A stretch of DNA of 64,000 bases from Luteipulveratus flavus (GTDB lineage: Bacteria > Actinomycetota > Actinomycetes > Actinomycetales > Dermatophilaceae): assembly GCF_029080175.1 (NCBI RefSeq), contig NZ_JARFJC010000026.1; one strand, 5' to 3'. Position 1 is the stretch's first letter. Each line of letters opens with the position of its first letter. The notes beneath the pieces were generated by a model that ran no database searches, was not told the DNA's origin, and was given only the letters and a program-made list of their open reading frames with translations. The position numbers and the translations under genes were made by a program. This document shows positions 56,148 to 64,000 of the stretch, piece by piece.

Positions 56148-56650
56148 CCTTGACCTTCCGAGGAGCGGGCACGGCGTGCCCGTGGCTTACGTCCCCCGAG
56201 GAGCTCACCGGCAGGCTGACCTGATCGGCGCTCCGAGTCAAGCGCGACCTGCAGGATCAGGACAGCTGCCTGCTGGTCGACCCGGGAGCGCTGCTCCCGA
56301 CCGGACACCCCGCTCTCGCGCAGCGACCGGTGCGCGTCGACCGTCGTCAGCCGTTCGTCGACCAGACGGACCGGCACGCCGGGCAGCTCGGCCTGCAGCA
56401 GCTTCGCCCAGGCGCGCGCCTCCTGGGCGGCCGGCCCCTCGTCCCCCGACAACGAGCGCGGCAGCCCGACGACGACCTCGATGGCCTCCCGCCCGCGCGC
56501 GGCCTGCGCCACCTCTCGGATGTCGCCGTGGCGCGACGGCTCGCGCACCAGGGTCGCGACCGGGGTGGCCAGGACGCCGCCGGGGTCGCTGGCCGCGAGG
56601 CCGACCCGGACCGACCCGACATCGACGCCCAGCCGGACCCCGGCCCGCAC
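56144..56650 (-). CDS. ruvX: Putative pre-16S rRNA nuclease / Holliday-junction resolvase-like (YqgF)
   Basis: This RNase H-fold protein family matures the 16S rRNA 5' end in E. coli. The 168-residue protein has LGVDVGSVRVGLA with the first catalytic Asp, VVVGLPRSLSGDEG and VDERLTTVDA with the catalytic Glu, plus a basic C-terminal tail. The GTG start at 56650 lies 2 nt behind the alaS stop. Confidence 0.94.
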   Translation of the reverse strand: MRAGVRLGVDVGSVRVGLAASDPGGVLATPVATLVREPSRHGDIREVAQAARGREAIEVVVGLPRSLSGDEGPAAQEARAWAKLLQAELPGVPVRLVDERLTTVDAHRSLRESGVSGREQRSRVDQQAAVLILQVALDSERRSGQPAGELLGGRKPRARRARSSEGQG

Positions 56651-56652
56651 GG

Positions 56653-59373
56653 TCAGCGGCCCGCCGTCACGGTCTCGCCGACGGTGTGCTCGATGCGCTG
56701 CAACGCCTCGCCGACCTTGCCGGCGTCCGAGCCACCGCCCTGGGCGAGGTCGGGCTTGCCGCCACCGCCGCCACCCAGGGTGCTAGCCGCGACCTTCACC
56801 AGGTCGCCCGCACGGATGCCCCACTCGCGCGCGAGCGGGTTCGTGCCGACCACGACGACCGGGCGGCCCTTGGACAAGCCCGTCACCGCGACGACCGACG
56901 GCGCGCCGTCGCCCAACCGGCCACGCAGGTCCAGGACGAGGCCACGGACCTCGTCCCCGCTGAGCTCACCGGCGTCATGGCCGATGTAGCGGACGCCGAA
57001 CACGTCCTTGGCCTGCCCGACGAGCTCGCCCGCCTGCGCGAGCACGTGCTGCTGCCGCAGCTCGGCGACCTGCCGCTCGGCGTCCTTGACCCGCTTCAGC
57101 AGGTCGCCCACCCGGTCCTTCAGCTCGCCCGGCTGCGCCTTGACCAGCTGGCTCAGCTCGGCGACCAGGGCGCGCTCGGCGGCGAGGTAGCGCAGGGCGT
57201 CCATGCCCACGAACGCCTCGACCCGGCGCACACCCGAACCGACCGACGACTCGCCCGTGAGGGTCAGCGCGCCCACCTGCGAGGAGTGCTGGACGTGCGT
57301 GCCACCGCACAGCTCGCGTGACCACGGGCCGCCGATCTCGACCACCCGGACCTGCTCGTCGTACGTCTCTCCGAAGAGGGCGAGAGCACCGAGCTCACGG
57401 GCCTGCGGCAGTGTCATGTACGCCGCAGACACCGGAAGGTCCCGGCGGACCGCGGCGTTGGCGACCTCCTCGATCTCGCTGCGGGTCTCGGCGGACAGCG
57501 CCTGGTTCCAGGCGAAGTCCAGGCGCAGGTACCCGGGCTTGTTGTAGGAGCCGGACTGCAGCGCCGACGGCCCGAGGACCTGGCGCAGCGCCGCGTGGAC
57601 CACGTGCGTGCCGGAGTGCGCCTGGCACGCCGAGAGCCGCCACTCCGGGTCGACCTCGGCCTCCACCGTCGCGCCCTTGAGCAGCGCGCCCTCCTGGACC
57701 TCGACGGTGTGGACGATCAGACCCTTCACCGGCCGCTGGACGTCCAGCACCTTCAGCAGCGCGCCGTCGGCCCGGATCACGCCCTCGTCGGCGATCTGAC
57801 CACCGGACTCGGCGTAGAACGTCGTGCGGTCCAGGACGACCTGGCCGGTGCTGCCCTGCCCGAGCTCCTCCACGAGCGCCCCGTCGCGCACGAGTCCGCT
57901 CACGGTCGCCTCGCACGACAGCGCCTGGTACGCCTGGAAGTCCGTCGCGCCGGCGGCGCGCAGCTCCTTCCAGACCTCGGTGCTGCCGTGGCCGGCCTTC
58001 TTCGACTTGGCGTCCGCCTTGGCGCGGTCACGCTGCTCCTGCATCAGCCGGCGGAAACCGGGCTCGTCGACCTGGACGCCCTGCTCCCCCGCCATCTCCA
58101 GGGTCAGGTCGATCGGGAAGCCGTACGTGTCGTGCAGCTGGAACGCCTGCGCACCCGACAGCTGCGCCGGCGACTGACCGCCAGTGGAGGCCTGCGTCTG
58201 CTTCGCCCGCGTCACGGCGGTGTCCAGGATGGTCGTCCCCGACACCAGCGTGCGGCGGAACGCGTCCTCCTCCGCGTACGCGATCTGGCTGATTCGCGCG
58301 AAGTCGGCCTCGAGCTCGGGGTAGGACGCCTTCATCCGGTCCTTGCTCACCGGGAGCAGCTCGGGCAGCGCCTTGTCCTCGTAGCCGAGCAGACGCATCG
58401 CCCGGACCGCTCGCCGCAGCATCCGCCGCAGGACGTAGCCGCGTCCCTCGTTGCCCGGCGTCACTCCGTCGCCGATCAGCATCAGCGAGGAGCGGACGTG
58501 GTCGGCGACGACGCGCAGGTGGACGTCGTCGGGGTGGCTGTGCGCCGCGTCGTGCCTGGAGTGGACGCCGTACTTCTTGCCGGTCATCTCGGCCGCACGG
58601 TCCAGGACCGGGAAGACCTCGTCGATCTCGTACAGGTTGTCGACGCCCTGCAGCAGGCTGGCGATGCGCTCCAGGCCCATCCCGGTGTCGACGTTGCGCG
58701 CCGGCAGCTCACCCGCGACGTCGAAGTCGGCCTTGCTGCGCACCTCGGACAGCTCGAACTGCATGAAGACGAGGTTCCAGATCTCCATGTAGCGGTCCTC
58801 GTCGACCGCCGGGCCGCCCTCGACGCCGTAGTCGGGGCCGCGGTCGAAGAAGATCTCCGAGCTCGGGCCGCCTGGACCGGCCACGCCCATGTGCCAGTAG
58901 TTGTCGTTCTCGTCGCGGCGGGTGATGCGGTCGGCCGGGACGCCGATGACGTCGCGCCAGAGGTCGAACGCCTCGTCGTCGTCCTTGAAGACGGTCGGCC
59001 ACAGCCGCTCCCCGTCCAGGCCGTACCCGCCGTCGGACTGCGAGGTGGTGAGCAGCTCCCAGGCCATCTCGACGGCCTCGCGCTTGAAGTAGTCGCCGAA
59101 GGAGAAGTTGCCGTTCATCTGGAAGAACGTGCCGTGCCGCGAGGTCTTGCCGACCTCCTCGATGTCGCCGGTGCGGACGCACTTCTGCACGCTCGTCGCG
59201 CGCTTCCACTGCGGGGTCTGCTGCCCCAGGAAGTACGGCTTGAACGGCACCATCCCGGCGTTGACGAACAGCAGGTTGGGATCGTCGTAGATCAGCGGGG
59301 CGCTCGGCACCACGCTGTGGCCGGTGCTCTCGAAGAAGCGCAACCAGCGGCGGCGGATCTCAGCGGTTTCCAT
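56653..59373 (-). CDS. alaS: Alanyl-tRNA synthetase
   Basis: It charges tRNA-Ala. The 906-residue protein has the class II catalytic core (VNAGMVPFKPYFLG, RTGDIEEVGKTSRHGTFF), the editing domain zinc-binding HxxxH in SGTHVVHAALR and CGGTHV, and a C-terminal oligomerisation domain with Gly-rich GGGGGGKPDLAQGGG. The ATG at 59373 has AAGGA 9 nt upstream; the open frame to 59505 lacks conserved sequence. Confidence 0.98.
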   Translation of the reverse strand: METAEIRRRWLRFFESTGHSVVPSAPLIYDDPNLLFVNAGMVPFKPYFLGQQTPQWKRATSVQKCVRTGDIEEVGKTSRHGTFFQMNGNFSFGDYFKREAVEMAWELLTTSQSDGGYGLDGERLWPTVFKDDDEAFDLWRDVIGVPADRITRRDENDNYWHMGVAGPGGPSSEIFFDRGPDYGVEGGPAVDEDRYMEIWNLVFMQFELSEVRSKADFDVAGELPARNVDTGMGLERIASLLQGVDNLYEIDEVFPVLDRAAEMTGKKYGVHSRHDAAHSHPDDVHLRVVADHVRSSLMLIGDGVTPGNEGRGYVLRRMLRRAVRAMRLLGYEDKALPELLPVSKDRMKASYPELEADFARISQIAYAEEDAFRRTLVSGTTILDTAVTRAKQTQASTGGQSPAQLSGAQAFQLHDTYGFPIDLTLEMAGEQGVQVDEPGFRRLMQEQRDRAKADAKSKKAGHGSTEVWKELRAAGATDFQAYQALSCEATVSGLVRDGALVEELGQGSTGQVVLDRTTFYAESGGQIADEGVIRADGALLKVLDVQRPVKGLIVHTVEVQEGALLKGATVEAEVDPEWRLSACQAHSGTHVVHAALRQVLGPSALQSGSYNKPGYLRLDFAWNQALSAETRSEIEEVANAAVRRDLPVSAAYMTLPQARELGALALFGETYDEQVRVVEIGGPWSRELCGGTHVQHSSQVGALTLTGESSVGSGVRRVEAFVGMDALRYLAAERALVAELSQLVKAQPGELKDRVGDLLKRVKDAERQVAELRQQHVLAQAGELVGQAKDVFGVRYIGHDAGELSGDEVRGLVLDLRGRLGDGAPSVVAVTGLSKGRPVVVVGTNPLAREWGIRAGDLVKVAASTLGGGGGGKPDLAQGGGSDAGKVGEALQRIEHTVGETVTAGR

Positions 59374-59621
59374 CAGAGGTGTTCCTTGTCTTTCGCGCGC
59401 ACCGGTGTGCGCGGCCGACGCACCAGGCGTTCGGCGAGGGTCAGTGGGTCGAGGGCAGGGCCGTGGGGCCCGGAATAGCTCGCTCGACCACCCGGGTGAG
59501 GACACCCGTCAGAACACTCACCTGTACTCCCTCACAGCTCACCTGTCGGCTGACACGTCGATGCGCACGACCCTACCGTCGAGGGCCGTGCGCACCGACA
59601 CGAGTTCCGGGTGGATCAGGA
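59374..59621 (-). promoter_or_regulatory. alaS upstream region with 21-nt-spaced direct repeats
   Basis: This 248-bp gap carries two copies of ACAGGTGAG on the minus strand (59538-59546 and 59517-59525) exactly 21 nt apart, about two helical turns. A TAGGGT at 59570-59575 could be a -10 box, giving a leader of about 190 nt before alaS. I see no T-box consensus (TGGnACC). No gene is supported here. Confidence 0.4.
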
Positions 59622-60710
59622 TCAGGCCGAGGTGTTCTCCAGGCTCGTGGCCAGGTCGTCCTTGATCTCCGGGAAGTGACACGCGATCTGGTGACCCTGG
59701 CGCGCGCCGCTCTTGATCTCCAGCAGCGGCTCCTCCTGGGCACACACGTCCTGCGCCTTCCAGCAGCGGGTCCGGAACCGGCAGCCGCTGGGCGGGTTGA
59801 TCGGGCTCGGGACGTCGCCCTCGAGCCGGATCCGCTCCTTGCGCTCGGCACCACGGACCACGTTCAGGTCCGGGGCGGCCGACAGCAGCGCCTGGGTGTA
59901 CGGGTGCTGGGGCGCGTCGTAGATGTCCGACCGGTCGCCGATCTCCACGATCTTGCCGAGGTACATCACCGCCACCCGATCGCAGAAGTGCCGGACCACG
60001 CCGAGGTCGTGCGCGACGAAGACGAACGCGAGGTTCAGCTCCTTGCGCAGCTTCTCGAGCAGGTTCATCACCTGCGCCTGGATCGAGACGTCCAGAGCCG
60101 AGACCGGCTCGTCCGCCACGATCAGCCGCGGCTCGACCGCCAGCGCCCGGGCGATGCCGATGCGCTGGCGCTGGCCACCGGAGAACTCGTTCGGGTAGCG
60201 GTTGATGTGCTCGGGGTTGAGACCGACGAGCTCGAGGAGCTCTTGCACCCGCTCCTTGCGCTTGTTCTTCGGGACCAGGTTGTGGACCTCCAGCGGCGTA
60301 CCGATGATCGTGTTCACCGTCTGGCGCGGGTTCAGCGACTGGTACGGGTCCTGGAAGATCAGCTGCATGTCGCGGCGCATGCTGCGCAGCTGACGCTCCT
60401 TGGCCTGGCCGATCTCCTTGCCGTCGAACTTGATCGATCCCGAGGTCGGGTCGATCAGGCGAGTGACCAGACGACCCGTGGTCGTCTTGCCACAGCCGGA
60501 CTCACCCACGAGTCCGAGCGTCTCGCCGGGCGCGACGTCGAAGGACACGCCGTCCACGGCGCGCACCTGGTTCGTCGTCGGGAACAGGCCTGTGTACTCC
60601 TTGACCGGGTAGTGCTTGACCAGGTCGGTGACCTCGAGCAGTGGCTCGCGGGTGTTGTCCCGGCGCGGGTGGACCACCGTCTCGGAGGTCTCGGTGCTTG
60701 CTGTGCTCAT
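59622..60710 (-). CDS. Peptide ABC importer ATPase, OppF/DppF type
   Basis: A 362-residue ATPase of the dipeptide/oligopeptide importer family. Walker A is GESGCGKTT near residue 67, signature FSGGQRQRIGIARAL, Walker B LIVADEPVSALD and H-loop VAHDLG, followed by the C-terminal oligopeptide-type domain with Cys in GCRFRTRCWKAQDVC. The ATG at 60710 has GGAG 8 nt upstream; a GTG three codons earlier overlaps the stop of the partner ATPase and is equally possible. Confidence 0.94.
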   Translation of the reverse strand: MSTASTETSETVVHPRRDNTREPLLEVTDLVKHYPVKEYTGLFPTTNQVRAVDGVSFDVAPGETLGLVGESGCGKTTTGRLVTRLIDPTSGSIKFDGKEIGQAKERQLRSMRRDMQLIFQDPYQSLNPRQTVNTIIGTPLEVHNLVPKNKRKERVQELLELVGLNPEHINRYPNEFSGGQRQRIGIARALAVEPRLIVADEPVSALDVSIQAQVMNLLEKLRKELNLAFVFVAHDLGVVRHFCDRVAVMYLGKIVEIGDRSDIYDAPQHPYTQALLSAAPDLNVVRGAERKERIRLEGDVPSPINPPSGCRFRTRCWKAQDVCAQEEPLLEIKSGARQGHQIACHFPEIKDDLATSLENTSA

Positions 60711-60715
60711 CGTGC

Positions 60716-61777
60716 TCACTCCAGGGTCGAGGCGATCTCGGCATCGAAGATGCCAGCCGGGTCGGCAAGGTGGCAACGGGACCGGCGCGTGGTGTCTCCA
60801 GCACGCACCTCCAGACCCGGCAGCTCCTTGCTGCACAGCCCTCCCGGCACGCGGTCGGAGAAGTCGCACCGCGGGTGGAAGGAACAGCCTGACGGGAGGT
60901 TGATGAGCGACGGCGGCAGACCGCGGATCGTCCGCAGGTTGCCACCACTCGCCGACAGCTTCGGCACCGACCCGAGCAGACCCCAGGTGTAGGGGTGCCG
61001 CGGGTTGGCCAGCACCTCGTGCGCCGTGCCGTGCTCGACCGCGCGACCGCCGTACATCACCATGACGTCGTCCGCGACCTCCGCGACGACCGCCAGGTCG
61101 TGCGTGATCAGGACGATGGCCGAGCCGAACTCGCGCTGCAGGTCGTTCAGCAGGTCCAGGATCTGCGCCTGCACCGTCACGTCCAGAGCGGTCGTGGGCT
61201 CATCGGCGATCAGCAGGCGCGGGTCGTTGATCAGGCCGAGCGCGATCATGGCGCGCTGCCGCATACCACCGGAGAACTCGTGCGGGTACTGCTTGGCCCG
61301 CCGGTCCGGGTTCGGGATGCCGACGCGGTCGAGCATCTCCACGGTCCGCGTCATCGCGACCTTCTTGGACACCTTGTGGTGGACCAGGTAGGCCTCGGCG
61401 ATCTGGTCACCGATCTTCTTGAACGGGTGGAACGAGCTCTGCGGGTCCTGGAAGATCATCGCCGCCGTCGAGCTGCGCAGCTGCCGGATCGTCTCCTGGG
61501 ACGCACCCACCAGCTCGGTGCCGTCCAGCACGATCGAGCCGCTGATGCGCGTGCGCCGCGGGTCGTGCAGACCCATGACCGCCATGCTCGAGACGCTCTT
61601 GCCGGAGCCGGACTCACCGACGATGGCCAGCGTGCGGCCCATGTCCAGCGAGTAGGTCAGGCCGTTGACGGCGTTGACCAGGCCGTCCGCCGTCGGGAAC
61701 TGCACCTGGAGGTCGTTGACCTCCAGGATCCGCTCCCGGCCGGACTCGGCTGCGGGGGTGGCAGGAAGGGCGCTCAT
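60716..61777 (-). CDS. Peptide ABC importer ATPase, OppD/DppD type
   Basis: A 353-residue partner ATPase. Walker A is GESGSGKSV, signature EFSGGMRQRAMIALGL, Walker B LLIADEPTTALD and H-loop ITHDLAVV. The C-terminal extension has PSGCSFHPRCDFS and two later Cys (GLC, RC), the cysteine set that in some OppD proteins holds an iron-sulfur cluster. Its start overlaps the permease stop by 4 nt. Confidence 0.94.
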   Translation of the reverse strand: MSALPATPAAESGRERILEVNDLQVQFPTADGLVNAVNGLTYSLDMGRTLAIVGESGSGKSVSSMAVMGLHDPRRTRISGSIVLDGTELVGASQETIRQLRSSTAAMIFQDPQSSFHPFKKIGDQIAEAYLVHHKVSKKVAMTRTVEMLDRVGIPNPDRRAKQYPHEFSGGMRQRAMIALGLINDPRLLIADEPTTALDVTVQAQILDLLNDLQREFGSAIVLITHDLAVVAEVADDVMVMYGGRAVEHGTAHEVLANPRHPYTWGLLGSVPKLSASGGNLRTIRGLPPSLINLPSGCSFHPRCDFSDRVPGGLCSKELPGLEVRAGDTTRRSRCHLADPAGIFDAEIASTLE

Positions 61778-62750
61778 GACAGCTTCACGCGGGGGTCCAC
61801 CAATCCGTACAGGAGATCGACGAGCAGGTTCAGGAAGACGATGATGACCGCTCCCACGACCACGACGCCGGCGATGACCGGCAGGTCACTGTTGCCGAAC
61901 GAGGTGATGGCGAGCCGTCCCATGCCCGAGAGCCCGAAGATCTGCTCGGTGAAGATCGCACCGCCGAGCTCGGAGGCGACGGCCAGTCCGAGGAGGGTCA
62001 GGAAGGGCGCGATACCCGCACGCAGGGCGTGGGAGATCGCGATCTTGCGCTCACCGAGGCCCTTGGAGCGGGCCGTGCGGATGTAGTCCTGGTTCTGCAC
62101 ATCGATCATCGAAGCACGGACGTACCGCACGTAGTTGGCGGAGAGGACCGTGCCGTAGAACAACCAGATGCCCACCAGCCCGACGAACCACGAGAAGGGG
62201 TTGTCCAGGATCGAGGTGTACTTCGCCCGCGGGATGATCGCGTAGAACACCATCGCGTAGAGGAAGAACAGCTGCGCGAGGACGAAGTACGGGATCGACG
62301 TGACGAACTGCGACACACCGACGATGATCCGGTCGAGGGGTTTACCTCGGAACCGCGCGGCGATCATGCCGAACAGGATGCCGAGCGTGCTGTAGACGAC
62401 GATGCCGCCGATCACGATCGACACCGTGACGGGGAAGGCCTGCTTCACCATGTCCGTCACCGGACGGTTCTGCACGTACGACCAGCCCAGGCAGGGGGCG
62501 TCGCACTTCTTGCCGCCCAGGTCGTTACCCACGACCAGACCCTTGGTGTAGGTGACGAACTGCTCGGTCTTGGGCTTGTTCAGGCCGAGGTCGTTCTCGA
62601 TCTGGACGATGCGGTCAGGCGTGCACTGGCGACCGCAGAGGGCTCCCGCCGGGTCGCTCGGCCGAGGAAGAAGATGCAGAACGTCGCGACGATCGCGGCG
62701 AGCAGCACGCTAAGGCCGAGCAGCACTCGGCGGAGGATGTAGACAAGCAC
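61774..62750 (-). pseudogene. OppB/DppB-type permease with a one-base frameshift
   Basis: The reading starts at GTG 62750 (GGAG 8 nt upstream) with the family start VLVYILRRVLLGL and a first membrane helix up to CIFFLG. In frame it then runs into unrelated sequence. Adding one C at 62660-62663 gives PSDPAGALCG, PDRIVQIENDLGLNKP and TYTKGLVVGNDLG, then the normal permease with the EAA-type segment DYIRTARSKGLGERKI. Total length 977 nt is one short of 326 codons. The lesion is near the 5' end; sequencing error is a real possibility. Confidence 0.88.
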
Positions 62751-62793
62751 CTCGATGACTCCTGTCGTGGTGACAACGGCTGGGCCCGCCAAC

Positions 62794-62889
<96 letters not shown>

Positions 62890-62913
62890 CACCCGATCCG
62901 GCTGAACCTGTGA

Positions 62914-64000
62914 TCAGCCGACCCAGATGCTCGGGAAGTCGCCGATGCCCTGGTTGGGGTCGATCACGACGTTGTGCACCTTGGAGCCGAAGATCATCGA
63001 ACCCTTGGAGTAGGAGTTCGGGACGAGCGGAACGTACTTCTGCAGGATCTTCTTGTCCAGCGCCGTCCACTTCGCGCCCTGCTCGGCGACCGGCAGGTTG
63101 GAGATGTCAGCCATCTCCTTGTCGAGCGCCTTGTCGCGGATGTTGCCGGCGCCACCGTTGTTCGGGAGCGTGCTGTTGAACAGCGGCGGGTAGATCGAGT
63201 CGCCGGCCGGCCAGTCGTAGCACCAACCGGTGGCCACGCCCTGGCCCAGGTTCACGGGCGCCTTCGGGTCGCGGACCTTCTTGCGACGCTCGGTCTTGGA
63301 GACACCGATCGCCTTGACCTTGAAGCCAGCCTTCTGCAGCTGCGCGACCTTGACCTTGTTGACGTTCTTCGCGGCCTCGTCGTCGTTGCTGTAGTAGTAC
63401 GACAGCTCGAAGTTGAGCTTGCCGGCCGCCTGCAGCATCGCCTTGGCCTTGGCCGGGTCGCCCTGGCCCTTGCCCGGGAACTCCGGGAGGTTGAACTTGG
63501 TGAAGCCCGGGACCTGCGGCGCACCGATGGTGCCACCGGGGCTGTAGTCGAACGGCGTCTCGCCGCCGGCCTGGTGGATCTGGTCGATCGGCCAGGCGGC
63601 CGCCACGGCCTTGCGCACCTCAAGCGGGATCTTGTTGACGTCCATCGTCGACCCGTTCCAGTTGACACAGTTCGACGGGCCGGACGCGACCTGCTTCCGC
63701 TTGGCGCCGAGGGCCTGCTGCAGCACTGCCGCGTTGACACCGTCGTACGTGAGGCTCGTCTGGTCGATGCCGTTGTCCGCCATGATCGCCTTGGCGGTCG
63801 TGGCGGCGTCCTTGCCGAAGTTGAACTGGATGGTGTCGGGGTACTGGTGGCGCGCCGGGTCGCTCTGGCCGTCCCAGTTGGTGTTCTTCACCAGGGTCAG
63901 CGAGGCGCCCTTGGTGTAGCTCTGCACCTTGTACGGGCCCGTAGCAGCCCACTTGAGCTGGTAGTTGGTCTTGGTGTCCTTGGCCTTCGGGATCGCACCG
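62914..64000 (-). CDS. Family 5 peptide substrate-binding protein, 5'-truncated by window edge
   Basis: The C-terminal 361 residues of a solute-binding lipoprotein-type protein of the peptide/nickel family. ATGPYKVQSYTKG followed by LVKNTNWDG, the QALGAKRKQVASGPSNCVNWN region and late FDYSPGG and ILQKYVPLVPN segments match this family. The N-terminus with the expected lipobox lies beyond base 64000. It is upstream of the frameshifted permease and two ATPases; the second permease is not seen. Ligand unknown, probably peptides. Confidence 0.93.
   Translation of the reverse strand, partial: GAIPKAKDTKTNYQLKWAATGPYKVQSYTKGASLTLVKNTNWDGQSDPARHQYPDTIQFNFGKDAATTAKAIMADNGIDQTSLTYDGVNAAVLQQALGAKRKQVASGPSNCVNWNGSTMDVNKIPLEVRKAVAAAWPIDQIHQAGGETPFDYSPGGTIGAPQVPGFTKFNLPEFPGKGQGDPAKAKAMLQAAGKLNFELSYYYSNDDEAAKNVNKVKVAQLQKAGFKVKAIGVSKTERRKKVRDPKAPVNLGQGVATGWCYDWPAGDSIYPPLFNSTLPNNGGAGNIRDKALDKEMADISNLPVAEQGAKWTALDKKILQKYVPLVPNSYSKGSMIFGSKVHNVVIDPNQGIGDFPSIWVG

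Noticed and set aside
59374..59621. T-box riboswitch before alaS
   Set aside because: No TGGnACC-type T-box sequence and no specifier-loop arrangement could be found in the leader.

Overview
The window is dense, very high-GC bacterial DNA with short intergenic gaps, many GTG starts and a recurring 4-nt ATGA/GTGA stop-start overlap. The gene content (mihF integration host factor, FO synthase fbiC for coenzyme F420, a maleylpyruvate-isomerase-like TIGR03085 protein, the HGxxPAAW-type small protein inside trp, a primosomal PriA without helicase motifs, an ECF41-type sigma factor) and the gene order priA-metK-coaBC-rpoZ-gmk-mihF-pyrF-carB-carA-pyrC-pyrB-pyrR-nusB-efp-aro-mltG-ruvX-alaS point to the Actinomycetota, probably a Micrococcales-like genus. 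The genus cannot be fixed from the sequence alone. Nearly everything is chromosomal core. I saw no insertion sequence, prophage, CRISPR array, rRNA or tRNA.

Layout. 1-5.5 kb: minus-strand hisI-trpE-(membrane protein)-(HGxxPAAW protein)-trpC-trpB-trpA; trpA runs off the left edge. 5.5-11.9 kb: an insertion between hisI and hisF with a methyltransferase, a proline-rich membrane protein with C-terminal repeats, a heterodimeric ABC exporter and a TIGR03085 protein, followed by a 64-bp near-perfect palindrome. 12-14.5 kb: hisF, then a divergent P-loop kinase and FUSC-type membrane protein. 14.5-22.9 kb: one tightly packed minus-strand train, FMN riboswitch-ribD-ribE-ribM-ribBA-ribH-fbiC-hisE-hisG-PH-domain protein, linking flavin, F420 and histidine biosynthesis. 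23.1-25.3 kb: a GT8-like glycosyltransferase with glf. 25.3-29 kb: def-fmt-rsmB-rpe. 29-31.3 kb: a large HTH/HEAT-like regulator and a HAD phosphatase. 31.4-37.2 kb: mihF-gmk-rpoZ-coaBC-metK, then priA. 37.4-38.3 kb: ECF41-type sigma factor with its own promoter-like motif. 38.4-46.8 kb: pyrR-pyrB-pyrC-carA-carB-pyrF, preceded by a PyrR-binding hairpin that overlaps the Shine-Dalgarno sequence. 46.8-48.6 kb: an HGSNAT-like membrane protein, nusB and efp. 48.8-51.1 kb: a glutamate-synthase-domain protein converging on a LuxR-type regulator. 51.1-59.4 kb: alaS-ruvX-mltG-aroE-aroC-aroK-aroB. 59.6-64 kb: a peptide-type ABC importer (substrate-binding protein, permease, two ATPases) running off the right edge.

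The most unusual points are the 33-nt poly-G run between two strong hairpins in the importer operon, next to a one-base frameshift in the permease gene (either an assembly fault or a contingency tract); the placement of fbiC and two his genes behind an FMN riboswitch; the PyrR leader hairpin; the ECF41 sigma gene without its usual partner; and the isolated 64-bp palindrome downstream of hisF. I did not find a convincing wholly new multi-gene system.
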